Source of the DNA: Sphagnum compactum
Taxonomy: Eukaryota; Bryophyta; Sphagnopsida; Sphagnales
Length of the DNA stretch: 64,000 nucleotides
NCBI GenBank assembly: GCA_965153455.1
Contig: OZ234503.1
Location: 6,292,157 to 6,356,156 of the forward strand
Reading direction: 5' to 3'
The notes beneath the pieces are model-generated. The model was not told the origin of the DNA. It did not search any database and worked only from the letters and a program-made list of their open reading frames with translations. Position numbers and translations under genes: made by a program. Numbering within the stretch: the first letter of the stretch is position 1; every line of letters begins with the position of its first letter. Positions 23,471-36,707 of this stretch are shown here, in pieces.

Positions 23471-24504
23471 ACCAGAACATAGCAAGTGGGCAGTCAGCAA
23501 AAAGAAAGCAAGCACTAATTTTGTACTGCCTGCATATAAGGACCCACAGCTTACTTAATCTTTCGCTATACAGCTCCATATGAATGCCTTGGGTGAACCA
23601 GCACCTACATTGGCCTCACTGAAGGATGAACCAAGTGACCACCTGAAGGTAGATGAGGACTCAGGAGTTAAGTTGTCCTTAGAGTCTGGCCACAGTGAAC
23701 CAGCACCCACCAGCGCACCATGAAGGATGAATGGTGAAGGATGAATGGTTAGTGGTCATAACTGTTGGGTTTCAGTTCCTTAGCTAACCATGCTCATTAG
23801 TTCACTTGCTTTTTTTTTTTTTGGGTCTACCTGCCTTCACTTTGTATGAACCCTCTACTTCTGTAGTAGTTACCTATTTTCCTACCTATCTACCTATAGT
23901 GTGAGACCTATTTCCTATAGAATTGGTTACCAAGGTGAAACCAAATATTAACTCAGTTGAGGTCCATCCGCAACTGAGTAATAGTGGGCATCCAGTGGAT
24001 GGTGTGCTTGGTCAGCGCTGGTTTCACTATGACTCCCACACATAGATTAGCCGAACATTTGGGATTTGTACTCTGTTTGACAGCAGTTTGGAATCAGAGA
24101 GTTTTGGACCATGTCATGTTGTTACATGTAATATTAATTACATTCTCCTATTATAAACAGGGGGTACTTATTCTGTTTCATATTAATTAGTTGGGGGTGC
24201 CTCACAAGTCCAATGTTTTTTTCGCAGCAAAAATTTGATTGGCCCATTGCCAAAAAAAGTTGACACTATGGAGGCTCCCCAAAATAGAAGATTCCATGGA
24301 ACGATGAATTACCTCCTCCTTTGGCCCAGATATATAGGTGAGAAGGGGAGGACTTTAGGCAAAACATATGGGATTAAATCAAGGTGCTATTGGGAACACC
24401 CTTAGAGGAACGCATTGGGAACATGAGGAACACATTAAAAAACCCATTGGGAACTTGAAGGGACCATGTTGGGAACAAAGGAAAAATGAAAAAAATCCCT
24501 TCCT

Positions 24505-24519
24505 CCCCCCCCCCCCCCC
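24505..24519. repeat. Run of 15 C
   Basis: An uninterrupted C tract, i.e. a G tract on the minus strand. It may form a quadruplex or i-motif and is prone to length error. Confidence 0.9.
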
Positions 24520-24590
24520 ACCCAAAACTTGAAAGAAAAAAAGTCAAGGCACTTTGAGTGCATGCTGAGCCTTGTCACTGGCTGCATGAA

Positions 24591-24668
24591 ATTTCTATTT
24601 CCAAAACTGATTGTCACCATTTTTGGCCTGAGCTAATATACCCCCATTCTAAACTGGGGGTAGTTATA
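24591..24668 (+). repeat. Dispersed repeat, plus copy
   Basis: This is about 75 bp and matches the reverse complement of 47002-47068. Shared blocks are TTTCCAAAACT, ACCATTTTTG(A/G)CCT, GCTAATA and CCCCCATT.TAAACTGGGGGTA. A third partial copy of the last block is at 24141-24180. The CCCCC...GGGGG core is itself an inverted repeat, as is common at transposon ends. Confidence 0.6.
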
Positions 24669-25441
24669 TTATTTATTTTATTGACATGTCTGTTTGATTC
24701 TGTCTGCTGGAGAGTTTATGCATCTAAGCGAAATGTAGTTCAAAGTTCAGAGCGTCAAGCCAATGGCCCTGGATTGTACTTTGCACTTGGCAATGCACCT
24801 CGTCACATTCGGTGTTAGCGAGGAATAGTTTTCTCCAACTCACATGTCAGCCTCGACGTGTCGCAGCGAAAACAAATGGACACGTACCGAACTGCAGAGC
24901 ACTGCCCTTGAAAATGACAATTTCGGCAACCAGGATGCATATCAGGCTGCCATTTGTGTTTCAGCATGGCTGACATTTGTCCTCCCGGCAGGTGTAGCGA
25001 CAACAGATGAGCTCAGCCACATTGGAGTGCCACCAGGCCCACCAACAGTCTGTCTCCAGCTCGTCACACCCATATCATCAAGTCATTCTGATGACGTTTC
25101 TGTGGATCTACCATCTTAGCTCCAGGCGATTATCAAGCAGCAATCGTGAATATACAAACGCGATCTCCATCATCACATTATGAACTTCGAACTTTTCAAG
25201 TCTCAGCGGGTAATCATTGAGGAGTTCCTAGACTTGTAATGTGTAGTGTGTACTCTTTATTCTTCCACGGTTTTCTAGCAACCCTGTCAAACATGGAAGA
25301 GATAAAAAGAATAGTCTGGCTTGGAAGGACACTGCAAATCCACCAACCGCTGACAAGCACATAAGTATCTCAGGTTTTAGTACTTCTAAACTTCTTTTGG
25401 AGTCGAGCTAAAGATACTATTAACACCTGGCTCAGTATGGG

Positions 25442-25601
25442 TATGGCTCTGTTTGGTATCACAAGGCCCAAAGTTCATACCCCTTGGTTAGCATGTGAAA
25501 GCCTTGCTTGTCCTCTACCACTATGCCCTTGTCTGGTATCAGAAGGCCCAAAGTTCAAACCTGCTGGTTAGCAAGTGAAAGCCTTGTTGTGTTCTCTACG
25601 G
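25442..25601. repeat. Two tandem units of 80 bp
   Basis: Units start at 25442 and 25522 and share GGTATCA.AAGGCCCAAAGT and GTGAAAGCCTTG. A third, truncated unit may start at 25602. Each unit has an AAAGTTCA(A/T)ACC segment resembling a tRNA box B. A tRNA-related origin is possible but unproven. Confidence 0.65.
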
Positions 25602-26552
25602 CTAGGCCTTAGCCTGACTTGGGAGTACTACCAAGAGGTTGTTATTGTGTTCCAAAAACGAAAAACCCTCTTACCAGTTATAAAAATTAATTGATCATCA
25701 TCACAACCATCGATACTAGCACCTGCCCCACAACCACCCATATGTGTTCATGTATTTCATGCAATTTTCAAGTACTTTCTGTAACCTAACCTGTTTCACT
25801 TGTTAGACAAAGAAGACTGTAGATGATTACTGATGCATTTGAGGGTTTCAACAAGCAAACTGAAGCACAGATTCAACTTATATTTTCCCCTCTTTGGCTT
25901 GTGAGGTACATATTTCAAACAAGAAGCCTAACTAGTCTTATGACTAGTTACAGGTGAGTGTGTTATTGCTGGCTACAAACTTCTAGCATGGCAGAATGTC
26001 AGAAGGTAAGAAATCTTGCAGTGAATGTAAGGAACAAAATAGACTCTGAGAATCCACAGGAATGTAGAAGGTGATATGAGTTGCATTAACACTGTACACA
26101 AAACACTATAAAATTTCCTTCTATAATTCATAGGCTTGTCCACATGACAAGCAGAGGTCCTGAAATGCAGTAACAGGTGAGATTGAAATCTGTTGTCATG
26201 AACTTCTTGCATGGGAGGTTGCCAAAAGTGTCTGCTCTCAAGCAAGGTAGGAGGATGGACAAAAATAGATCCACAGCAACTGGGCAAGGTAATGTGCAAT
26301 GTAGAAATCCACTGCCATTTACCAGCCACTAATCACTACTCAAAACAGCCCCCACTTAGGTGAACATATCATGAGCTGGCCACCAATAAAGTAGATGATA
26401 TGCACAACGCACAGTAATCTGTAAGGGCACCAGCAATTGCCCACAATGCTGCAAAAGCTGTGTGAACTGGCCATGTCCATGACACTGCCATTTTGCTACC
26501 TATAAATCTGCTAAGCAGCTTGAGGAGAAAGAAGATACTGCCTCTTTACACA

Positions 26553-27729
26553 CTACTTAGCCATCATCATTTTTACAAATTCCTCATAATTGACTTGGCC
26601 ATCACCATCTGCATCAGCTTCTCGAATCATCTCGTTCACTTCCTCATCTGTCAGCTTCTCTCCAAGATTTATCATCACATGCCGCAACTGTAATCCAGAG
26701 GCATGTCAGTTAATCAGTAACACCATGCAATTCAACATACTTACTCTTGAAAAAGTACAATAGGATAGCGAGAAACTCAGAAGCTCTATAACTGGAGGCA
26801 AAATTGAAGGTTGTGATGATAGTTATGTGCTACAGGCAGGTTCTCCCTTGATAAAAGGGCCATCTTCTTCAAAGCTGTCCATAGATGCTGCATTTCTACA
26901 TGACTGACATCCTACAATAATAATTGACAGGAAAGATGCAACATCATGGAAGTTGCATTCAGCCTCCTGAACACCTTGTAACCAATTCTTGAGGAGTACA
27001 AGGAAAAGATGTGCAAAGAGCAGCAGCAATTGCACATACCTCGGCAGCAGAGATGAAGCCATTCTGGTCCTTGTCAAACACCTTGAAGGCCTCTTTCAAC
27101 TCCTCGTCAGAATCTGCATCCTGCAGTACAAGAGCAGTCAAACGGGCTAGACCTTGTCAGTAGCAGCCCTAAAAGCCCTTCCTTTGGGCAGAGGAAGTTA
27201 CTTCTGGTGGTGAAAAGAATACTGGCACCCACATTTTCTGAAACTAGAAACCTCTACAAACACAGTAATCTTTCTTTGGGGAAAAAAGCCTCAAATGCTT
27301 AATCTTTATCACCACAAACGTACCTTCATTTTGCGGGCCATCAGATCCAAAAACTCCGAAAAGTCGATCGTCCCATCGCCGTCAGCGTCGACTTCATGAA
27401 TCATATCCTTCAGTTCGGCCTCCGTTGGGTTTTGTCCTAAGGAACGCATAACCGTCCCCAGCTCCTGTGTCGTGATGCTGCCTGTGAACAACAGAAATAT
27501 TACACGTTATCGACATATTCCAGAGCTGCTTCCGGCCGTTCTGTTACGCACCGCATCAGCAGACGCACGTCGGACAGAGAAGAGATTCACTACATCAGTG
27601 ACAAAGAGAACAGAAAAAAAACAGCTACAACAAGGCAATCGTATACGACGTACCATCGCCATCCTTGTCAAATAAGCTGAAAGCTTCCTTGAACTCGCCA
27701 ATCTGCTCATCTGTCAAGTGTTCGGCCAT
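26553..27729 (-). CDS. CAM: Calmodulin, four exons
   Basis: Four exons join into a complete 149-residue calmodulin: 27654-27729, 27324-27481, 27040-27120 and 26553-26687, all with GT-AG introns. The four EF-hand loops start [36 protein letters not shown] and [12 protein letters not shown]; all calcium ligands are present. The first intron splits the Gly26 codon after its first base, the position usual in plant calmodulin genes. Two further introns, after residues 78 and 105, are additional to the single intron common in angiosperm calmodulins. Cys27, common in plant calmodulin, is Ser here; other differences are GEF for SEF near residue 12, [12 protein letters not shown] in EF4 and KMMMAK at the end. 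The LGEK lysine that is often trimethylated is present. Calmodulin is the cytosolic and nuclear calcium sensor that activates kinases, pumps and channels. Nothing suggests loss of function. Confidence 0.95.
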
Positions 27730-27981
27730 GATTCTTCGCTGCTGCAACACACGCAAACACCCACGATACTACCTCTCAACGATGTCAACCTGTCTAGAAC
27801 TTCACAGGAATCTGGAGAAAACGTGAGACGACGGAGGGAGGGAGCAGCCCCGATTCTCCGAAAGGCACGTAAAGTGGCGCCGCATGCACTGTTCAAGGAA
27901 GCGATTTTCTTTATTAAAAAAAAAACCCTAAAAAGAGGAACACCGACAACGTCTCCAGAGAAACAAACCTCAAAACAGCCA

Positions 27982-27990
27982 ATATATAAT
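27982..27990 (-). promoter_or_regulatory. Possible TATA box of calmodulin gene
   Basis: ATTATATAT on the minus strand lies about 255 bp upstream of the start codon. That would give a leader of roughly 220 nt. The call rests on position and composition only. Confidence 0.3.
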
Positions 27991-29427
27991 TTCTTATCGT
28001 ACCCACGTATACACACGACAACAGAGAATGGAATCGAGAGCTTCACGAGGAAGTGGCAACAGAATGAAACATACACAAGAAGAATACTTATTAAAGAAGC
28101 GCACGGTAAAGCAAAGCAAAAGCAAAAGCAAAACAATGCCCTTAAGGAGAAGGTAATGTTTAGAGGAACATTTTACAAACACCCCCACACAATTCCAACA
28201 CACACAAGCCTACTTAAACCTACCAAAAAAAACAACTAAAAAAGCATCAAAGGAAGATAAATCGGTAGATAACCATGCACGCTTCGGTGAGCATAAAAGA
28301 AACCCACACGCACGCGCAGGTCCGAAGGATTTTCTGTGGACGAGAGCTTGAGGAAGAAGAAGAAGCTCACGCCCAAGTTGCTGTTAGCGAACCGCAGAAA
28401 GCAAACCATAGGCAGCTAGCGGTCTAGCCATAGAGGAGCGCCAGAACTCCTGTTCCCATGGCCGTGCGCACTACAATTACCACCAATACACAAAACCCTA
28501 CTAGAGCATGTCCACCCACACTCCCAAATTTGCGCCTCTATTCACGTCTACCACATCAAATTTACAGTTTAAATTCTTCTCTCATTCTTCAACACGAAAA
28601 ACTGGAAGATGTACACTGGACAGTTTAAAGGAAGAGACTATGTAAATGTCACTACTTTAGGTAGTCTCTAAGGTTGGCCAATCAAAGAAAGTCATTTCCT
28701 TTTGACCTTACCCTAAGGTCAGTTTGGTCATTAAATAATCCTCAAAAACAGTGAAATGAAATGTTGTGAAAACATGAAGTTGAGGTGTTGAAAATCATCA
28801 TAATTTTCATAAGCTACATGCCAAATAATTTCACTACTCATATCACAATATTGTAGTAGATAATAATAATTTTAAAAAATAAAATTATATTAAAAAAAAT
28901 AAAATAATATATATATATATGATTTCAAAGTGGGCATGGCTCCATATGATTCCATGACAAGCTGACTGTACAACGGAGGTACCTAAAGCAGGCTTGGACT
29001 ATTGGAATGTATGGTGCCAAAAAAGTGTCGGGGAAGAATTTATATGCAAGTTCCAGTGCTTTGTGGCCAAGAGAAATATTCCTCACGAACATACATATGT
29101 TTTTTGCAGTGATGAAAACGCAATGGGAACAATTTAATTATGTTGACGGCAAACAAAAGGAAGCAATATATTCACACGAGTGGTAGACAAAACGCTGTGG
29201 ATATGATTTCCTTGTCGCTTCCTATTCATAGAGACTCGCTTGAAGTGTCATTGGAGGTGTCATTGGGTGCCATCTCCCCCACGTCACCAAGTAATGCGAC
29301 TGTCGAACTACTTGCAAGGTTACTAAACAACAACACAAATGCTAAATGTTTATTCATTTGTGGGGGGACCAGGTAGCATGGAGCCACCATTAGGATTACA
29401 CTGCAAGGATTGAAAACTTATTATAAT

Positions 29428-29529
29428 AAAGGTGGATTCACATTTGACGGTAAGTCATCCATAACTCAATGTTAAGAACTTGTAACATTGAGTTATGGAT
29501 GACTTACTGTCAAATGTGAATCCACCTTT
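29428..29529. repeat. Near-perfect hairpin, 47-bp arms
   Basis: 29428-29474 and 29483-29529 are reverse complements with one mismatch (a G:U pair in RNA from the plus strand), separated by an 8-nt loop. The arms start AAAGGTGGATTCACATTTG. Such a regular dyad is unlikely by chance. It may be a recent foldback element or a young hairpin-RNA locus. Confidence 0.85.
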
Positions 29530-30741
29530 TAATGTATCTTGTATTTTTCCTTAAAATTTTGGATTGTCACCTAGTTGGCCGTTTTCGTATGTGTGTGTTT
29601 GAAGGAGGTGGTAACTATATTGCCTTGAAATTGATGAGTCAGCAAACAAGTTGATTTCATTTGTCATACAATTTTTGGTTACATGGGTGTTTTAGTCTAA
29701 TCAAACAATGCTGTAAGGATTTTTGTAAGGTGGGATGCATGACATGGCACTAAATCTTGTGAATTTGAATTGTGGTTACAAGCAACACATGAAAGTGAAA
29801 ATTAGGTTACAATGCAAAACATCAAGGTGAAAATGTCAAATGTTTTAAAATTAGAATAGAGCACAAGAACATTGACCTCTTATTCTAATGTTGTAACATA
29901 CAACACATACTAATAAGGAGTTTCATGGTAAACATATGGGATGCTTATTACATTCATGTACAAAGACACAACAAACATGTTCAAGACAATTGCATGATAT
30001 ACATGTGTATGTGAAACAAAACTATTTTTATGGTTCCCCACACATTCAAATTGTGAATGGAAGGGGAGGGGCAAATCATGTCCAAACATGGAGTTCTATC
30101 TAGACATAACATTGGGAAGGTATTTTCAAAACTTATAAGAAAGAAAAGTTGTATGTTCAATTTGGTTAGATTTCTTTGGAGTTATACCATCTAAAGTTTT
30201 GGGAATCCATTTATTTTGAAATCAAGAATGCATCCTTGAGCAATATTGAAAAGTAACCATTTTAATGTAGGTCCAATGAAGAGAGCTATAAAGTATGATG
30301 TAAGGAAGAAGGTGGATTTTTTTCTAAACAAAGATTGTGATTCGTCTAAGATGAATTTGTGGATGTCTAGTGTTTTTGATTATGGTTCCAATTGCACTAA
30401 TTCATCATCTAGTTTTTGTTTGTCTAATTAAAGAAAATGTGAAGTTTTTCTTTGGGTCAATGCAAGCTATAATGAACCAATATGGACATCACAATTGTAG
30501 TTCCTACAATGTGGGTGTAATTGATTAAAATAAAATGTATGATACATGTTAGAATTATTTATTTAAGGACTTGATTTAATGTCATTGCACTATTTCAAAA
30601 TGTGAGTGCATTTCAATAATTCTCGTTCAATGGACTGTGAATCCATTGGATCTATTAAATTTCATTTAGTGGGACCAATGAATTCACTCAAAATTCAATG
30701 AAATCATTAGGTGAACAAAGATGCATTTTGTTGTAGTGTTG

Positions 30742-30744
<3 letters not shown>

Positions 30745-30772
<28 letters not shown>
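30745..30772. repeat. (TA)14 microsatellite
   Basis: Fourteen uninterrupted TA units. Confidence 0.95.
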
Positions 30773-30777
<5 letters not shown>

Positions 30778-33700
30778 GGTGTTTGACAAAGTCCATACCA
30801 TGTTGAAAAATGAAATTATGTTAAATTTGTGCACACATGTACAAAATAGTGGTCTTTAGGTGGGATTGAACATATATATGAAAAAGAATTAACTTGAAAT
30901 TAATGGGTTGTTGTTGTCCAACTACTTGTTGGTTCAAAAATTTAATAAAGGAAATTCTTTTCAAATGGAGATGGGGAATTTTTTTTTATCATTTGTTGGT
31001 TAGTAATTAGTTTTCTTTTCAAAGACCCAACACAATAAAATGTTCAAGTGAAGGATAACAAATTAATTCTATTCGGAAATGTAATTTGTCAAAACAAGGA
31101 TTGTAATAATAAGGTGGTTTGTTGTAAATTCTAATCTAATAAACCTCATTGGATTTGGAGCTATTGTTTAAGGATTCTCAAATGCCAAAACAATATTATA
31201 GTTGTAAAGCTATTGTATTTGTAAATAACAAAATACAAAATGACTATAGATAAATCTTGTTTATTTCCTACCCAAATGGCCACGACAACAAGTTTAGATG
31301 TATTAATTTCACTTTTGATTTATATACTCATTGACTTTCCTACCTACTCTTATGATAACACTTCTCCAATTAAGGAAGGTAGTTAGGCAAGTCAACCAAC
31401 CACTTAACACTCCTTAAAATAATAGAGGTTAAAAATCAACTAAACTTTTTAAATTAATGGATCAAGTAAAGGCTTACTTAGCCATTCCTACCTACCACTA
31501 ATAGTTTTAGATTATTATATTGTTATAATAAAAAATAAATATCAATTAAGCATTCAATCATTATCATTGGTCCGTTCAACCTTGCACTCACCTTGTCCTA
31601 AACCTGACACAACATTTAACAAGCAAGATACATTTCACATTTGAAAGAAATGGGTTCTTTAATACCACAAATATGGTGGTGAGGGTGGGGTGAAGTGTTT
31701 AATTTTGTAACAATTTAACAATGTAACATTACTAAGATAAAATAACTTAGAAAAGTGGTAAATCAAGAAAGATTTAAACACATTTTAAACATCATAGTCA
31801 ATGAAAAAAACCATAAATATGGTGGCAAAGGGCGAGTGATGTGTCACACTTTGGAGCAATTTAATAATGTAACAACAATTTTTTCACAAAACATTTAGGG
31901 GGAAAAAATATGGTAAACTAAAAAAAAAATAGTTTGCCCAAATTCTAATTTACGATTGACAAAATTTGAAGAAATTTAAAATAATAAAATTAGGCAACAA
32001 ATAGGTTTGAATTGATTGGTCAAAGATATTCAAAATTACTTTAATATTAAAAGTTTGATACATTATGACTATAATACATGTACAATTTGAAGGCACATAA
32101 ATATTTTTTAAGTCTTTGCTAACTTGAGAGTAAAAAAAAATCAATGATTGGTCTACTTTCATGTACTTACAACCGATTTTGTAAAACTTAAACATCCATG
32201 CAAGGAGATTCTTTTTTTGAAATTTAGTTAAATGCATAATAAAAATGTGGTTGTTCCATTTTATTATAAGAAAATGAAATTTTTCTTTATGTTAATTAGT
32301 GAATATAATACTATTTATACTTTCATTACATCAAAGTTCACTTATGGCAACTACTTGTCATTTTTTATGATAGGAAACAACAATTTTTTATTTGACCATG
32401 TCTTTGCCCTAAAAGGGATGGCAACCAACAAGGGTTTAAAGACAATTTAAGAATTCTAATCAATGAAATTGAATTTTCATTCAACCAATCCCAATTTATC
32501 ACATTGATTAATAATCCTTTAATAATTTCTTTTAGATTTCTTAAATGATACCCACAAATTCTCAATATCACAAAATTTCAATAAAATTTGTGTGAAAATC
32601 ATAAAACAATATGTTTATACAATATTTGTGGGTTTCAAAATGTACAAATGACATGAAAAATTTATATGTTGCTTTTATATAAGTGATGTGTTTTTTCTAT
32701 TTATGATGTTTTGATGTGAAGTACTTATGATTTACATTTTTACTAAATTTATATAATTATTTTGATGTAACTTTGTGATTTTTGTGTATTAAACATGAAC
32801 AATCAAAAAAATGTTTCATCTATTCAAGAATATTTAAAATATTGAACACATACAAATATCCTTCAAGAATCATGGAATTTGTGTGATTTTTATATGAACT
32901 TATGAAAACCAAATTTCACACAAAATTTGCACGAACATGTGAAGCTTGATAGGTTTGTGATGATATTATTAATTTGTTATGCCTCATTTTATTTATTTAT
33001 TTATGTGGTTTTTATTTTTGGTATACATTATATGCATCAATTCTTATAATTTTCTAATTTTGTTAGGGTTTGTTAAGATTAGATTAAAAAATGATCTTAT
33101 TTTTCTACAAGAAAAATTAAAATAGAATTTTATTTTAAAAAATATTAGACTTGGAGCCAAATTCCTAATTCCATTTATGCTTGAAACCGAAATTGAGATA
33201 ATTTCAATTTTTTTTTAGAATTAAAAATAAAGGTTTTTTGTAAATGTAAAGAATTGCCCAACACTATTAGTAAACTTATGAAGCTTTTGTAGACAACTCC
33301 TATTGTGTAATTCATGAATGTAAATAAAATTTATTTCTAGACTTGGTTATATTTATTGAGTTGTGCGCATATAACTCACAAAATATTAGCACCCACAAAG
33401 CTTAATTCATTGTATTCTTCCTTTTTCAAAGTAGAAAAATAAAAGTTGACAATGCAAGTTTTTGAAGTGGAGACAATTAAATTCATTGTTGAGGCATAAA
33501 TGAAAATATTAGATAATTTTTAGTTGAAATTAACTACATTGAGAGAAAAATTAAAGGAAAAACCCAAGGGCCCCTATACACAACAACACATCAAGGGAAT
33601 GAAAAACATCAAAACTAATGGAAACAAAAAATTCAAAAGCTTTTTCCTTCTAGCCAATCCACCAATTGACAAGATTTTTTTATTCTATAACTTGGTGGAA

Positions 33701-34103
33701 CATTATGTTTCCCCATTTTTGCAAAAGGAAATAGTAAAAAAATATAAAAAGTCTGGTTTTATTATTTAGGTTCAAAGTCTATCGAACCTGCCAAAGAAAC
33801 TACCAATATTTATTGCTGACATTTTATAAAATATTTAACTATTGACCCGGATTTTGAAAATAATAAAATTGGCACCCAAATGTCGAACTTAAAAAGATAT
33901 TATGTAGGACCTTTAGGATCCAATGGTTTGAATGGCTCAAATTTGCAAGGTAAGCTTAACCAATATCATTTTATTTTATCAATCCCTTCAATGCAAATGT
34001 GGTCATACAAATAGGTAAAGTTTGACGTTTTGGGCTTTGGGTTTTATAGGTAAAAAGGTCTAAAATTTGCCACATAAAGAAAAACTAGACATGAAGGTTA
34101 ATT

Positions 34104-34272
34104 TATTAGGAAATATAGAACAAAGAGATACAATGCTTTATGTAAATGATGAATGAATCGAGAGTACATTTGAAAATCTTAAAGTAGGAAAGACTACATT
34201 GGTTCATACTGAAAGGTCACAATCATGAATTAGATTAAATGTGAATTTAAATGATTAGGTTATCTATCAATA
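34104..34272 (-). repeat. Copia 3' LTR
   Basis: Matches 39891-40066 along its length. Begins TATTAGGAAATATAGAACAA and ends GGTTATCTATCAATA on the plus strand. Confidence 0.9.
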
Positions 34273-34280
34273 ACCCCCTT
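34273..34280 (-). other. Polypurine tract of copia element
   Basis: AAGGGGGT on the minus strand, directly before the 3' LTR; it is the primer site for plus-strand DNA synthesis in LTR elements. Confidence 0.8.
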
Positions 34281-34294
34281 AAACTATATCTAGA

Positions 34295-35104
34295 CTAATC
34301 ATGAAATTCAATGATTCCCATAAATGTCAAACATTTCATGTGTTTTGGACTAGGTAAAGCTTTGGTCAACACATCTGCAACCATGTTTTCAATAGGACAA
34401 TATACAACTGTAACATCTCCATGTTCTACTTTCTCATGAAAATAATGATATCGTATATTAATATGTTTAAATCTATCATGATGACAAGGATTTTTGGTCA
34501 ATGCTATGCTTGATTTATTATCACAATGCAAAAGTAGTGGTCTTGGTTGATGGCATTTGATATCTTTCATTATTTGTTTAATCCATATTGCTTTTCTATC
34601 ACCTAGAAACAATTTGAAATATGCTTGATTGAGGATAAAAATAGTTTGTTGGTGATTATTTTGACATGATATGGTTCCACCAACTAAAGTAAACACATAA
34701 CCTGATGTTAATTTACGAGAGTTTTCATCATTTATCCAATCAATATGATTATACCTTTGAATTTGATGAAGGTATTGTGTGGTTGGGCTTGAACTTTGTT
34801 GATAAGTTATTCTATAATTTAAGGTTCCTTTAATGTACATTAATATACATTTTATAACAGACCGATGTCCTTCACCTAGATTAACCATGTACTTTGCCAC
34901 TTGACCAACAAGGTAGGCTAAGTCAAGGCGCATATGGGTCATTGCATGCATTAAGTATCCAATAACTATAGAATAGGGTATTTCTTGCATGGCATAAATG
35001 TCTTTCAAATTTATTGGGCTCATATTGTTGTTTAACTTAAGACTAGCTTCAATTAAAAGGAGTAGACATTCGTTTACTTTCAAACATGTTGAACCTTTTA
35101 ACAA
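34295..35104 (-). pseudogene. Copia RNase H and C-terminal RT connection
   Basis: The longest surviving open stretch of the element (269 codons). It has the RT connection (PYSIVIGYLMHAMTHMRLD), a DWINDENSRKLTSGYVF segment that starts RNase H, the LLHCDNKSSIALTKNP block, a HDRFKHINIRYHYFHEKV block and a terminal ADVLTKALP motif, all typical of copia polyproteins. It lacks its upstream frame and cannot be made as part of a full polyprotein. Confidence 0.85.
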
Positions 35105-35899
35105 TGTTCATTAAATATTTGGTTTAAGATATATTAATGGATTTGGTGTCTTTATTTTATTGAATGACCATGCCGAAACATCCATCACCATATTGGGTGA
35201 ATGTAAGGTATAGTGGCTCAAAAACAACAGAATATTCACTCCCAATGAGTTCATACAAGATTCTTTACAATGATTTAAATGGACATGGTTGTTACTTTAA
35301 AAAATGTTAGTATTGTAATATTTGAATAATATGTTGAATCACCTATAAACCTTCTTAAATCTATGTGAAAACTAATATTTTGTAGTTGATGTCATTTTTT
35401 GATTTGGAATTAATCTTAAAAGAAAAACCCATAAAGTCCAAAGGAATAATGCCCCATCTAAAACTTTAAAAAATATGTTTTTGGGACAAAAAAATTAAAA
35501 AATAAAGAAAAATTGCAAATCATATGGACTTATGAAAATATGGTTAAATTTTAGCCATTCAAAAGTCCCTAATTATTAAATGGTTAAGGTTTTCAAAGAA
35601 AAAATTCTTCATATGAGTTTATCATCTTGTATTACATGATATATTGAGTCCCAATAACAAATTTGAAATGTGAATAATATAAAATTTTCCATTTTGTGAT
35701 GTTCAAGTGAAATGACTAATCCATATTTTTTGATTTTAAAAGTCCATTATTACTAACAAACAAATTTTTAATCCATAAATAACCACATAGTTCTTTTCAT
35801 AATGAAGTTGTTACTATAGATCAAAGTACTAATTAATAGATCTAAAGATATATTAATAACCACAAGCATTTGAATAAAGGGTACCCAAGGAAAAAACAT

Positions 35900-36707
35900 C
35901 GTTTTGTCACAAAAGTGAGCCATTATAGTTTGCATCTATCCTCTTTTATAGGTCTTTCATTTGTCATTTCAAAACCAATTGCAAGACATTTTTTGGTGCC
36001 ATGTAAGAAATTTATGTCATTTCCAATGACGATTGAGTTATCAATATATAAGGCTAAAATCACAAATTTTTGGTGAATTGATTCCCTTTTGATGTAAACA
36101 TTGAAATCCATAGTTCCTTGAGTAAACCCAATATTAATGCTGTAAGTATTAAGATGTTCATACCACATCCTTAATGCCTACTATAGGCCATATGTACATT
36201 AAAGTAGTTTACAAACTTTGCTTTTATGTTTAGTATTTACATAACCTTTAGGTTGTGACATATAAATCTCTTCATGCAAATGGCCATGAAGAAAGGTTGT
36301 TTTCACGTCCATTTGGTGGATATGAAAATCATAAATTGTTGCTGACGATAAGAGGGTATGTAAAAAACCTATCTTAACCATGGGAAAAAAGGTTTCATCA
36401 TAGTCTATGCCTTTTTCTTGTGTAAAACCACAAGCCACCAAGTGGGCTTTATAGCAGGTGATAATACCATGGCCATTGTATTTTCATTCCAAAGTCCACT
36501 TGTAGCTATGGACCTCGATGTGGGTAAGTCTTCTAATGTCCATGTATTATTTATAATCAAAAAATCATACTCAGAATTTAGTGATTCCTTCCATTTTTCA
36601 ACATCAATGTTGCTTAAAGCTTCCTTAATGGTAGTTGATGCATCATGATCATTTGATGATGATAATTGATTTGCAAATGTCACATAGTCAATATATTTTA
36701 TTGGCAA
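35900..36707 (-). pseudogene. Copia reverse transcriptase, broken
   Basis: Fragments in different frames carry the family blocks KEALSNIDVEKWKESLNSEY, FTQEKGIDYDETFFPMVK, IHQMDVKTTFLHGHLHEEIY and, further on, LYIDNSIV. The last is the catalytic motif, normally YVDD, so one catalytic aspartate is changed to Asn. Frameshifts separate the blocks. Confidence 0.8.

Larger units (their letters stand above)
23471..26552. other. Intergenic DNA left of calmodulin
   Basis: Besides repeats listed separately, 24690-25120 is more GC-balanced and has open frames on both strands, including a 91-codon plus frame at 24844-25119. I recognise no domain in them and see no convincing splice partners, so I do not call a gene. 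26338-26552 should contain the calmodulin 3' untranslated region. Confidence 0.4.
27991..34098. other. Gene-free region between calmodulin and copia element
   Basis: 28240-28500 is moderately GC-rich and probably calmodulin promoter. Beyond it the DNA is very AT-rich with no frame of interest. The hairpin and the TA microsatellite are listed separately. The 81-codon frame at 33524-33769 has no recognisable motif. Confidence 0.45.

Noticed and set aside
24844-25119. 91-codon plus frame in a GC-balanced island
   Set aside because: I could not find a motif, partner exons or a promoter. It remains a possible gene fragment but is not supportable.
27718-28239. 173-codon plus frame opposite the calmodulin promoter and first exon
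   Set aside because: It overlaps the calmodulin 5' region on the other strand and has a low-complexity Lys/Gln/Thr composition with no domain.
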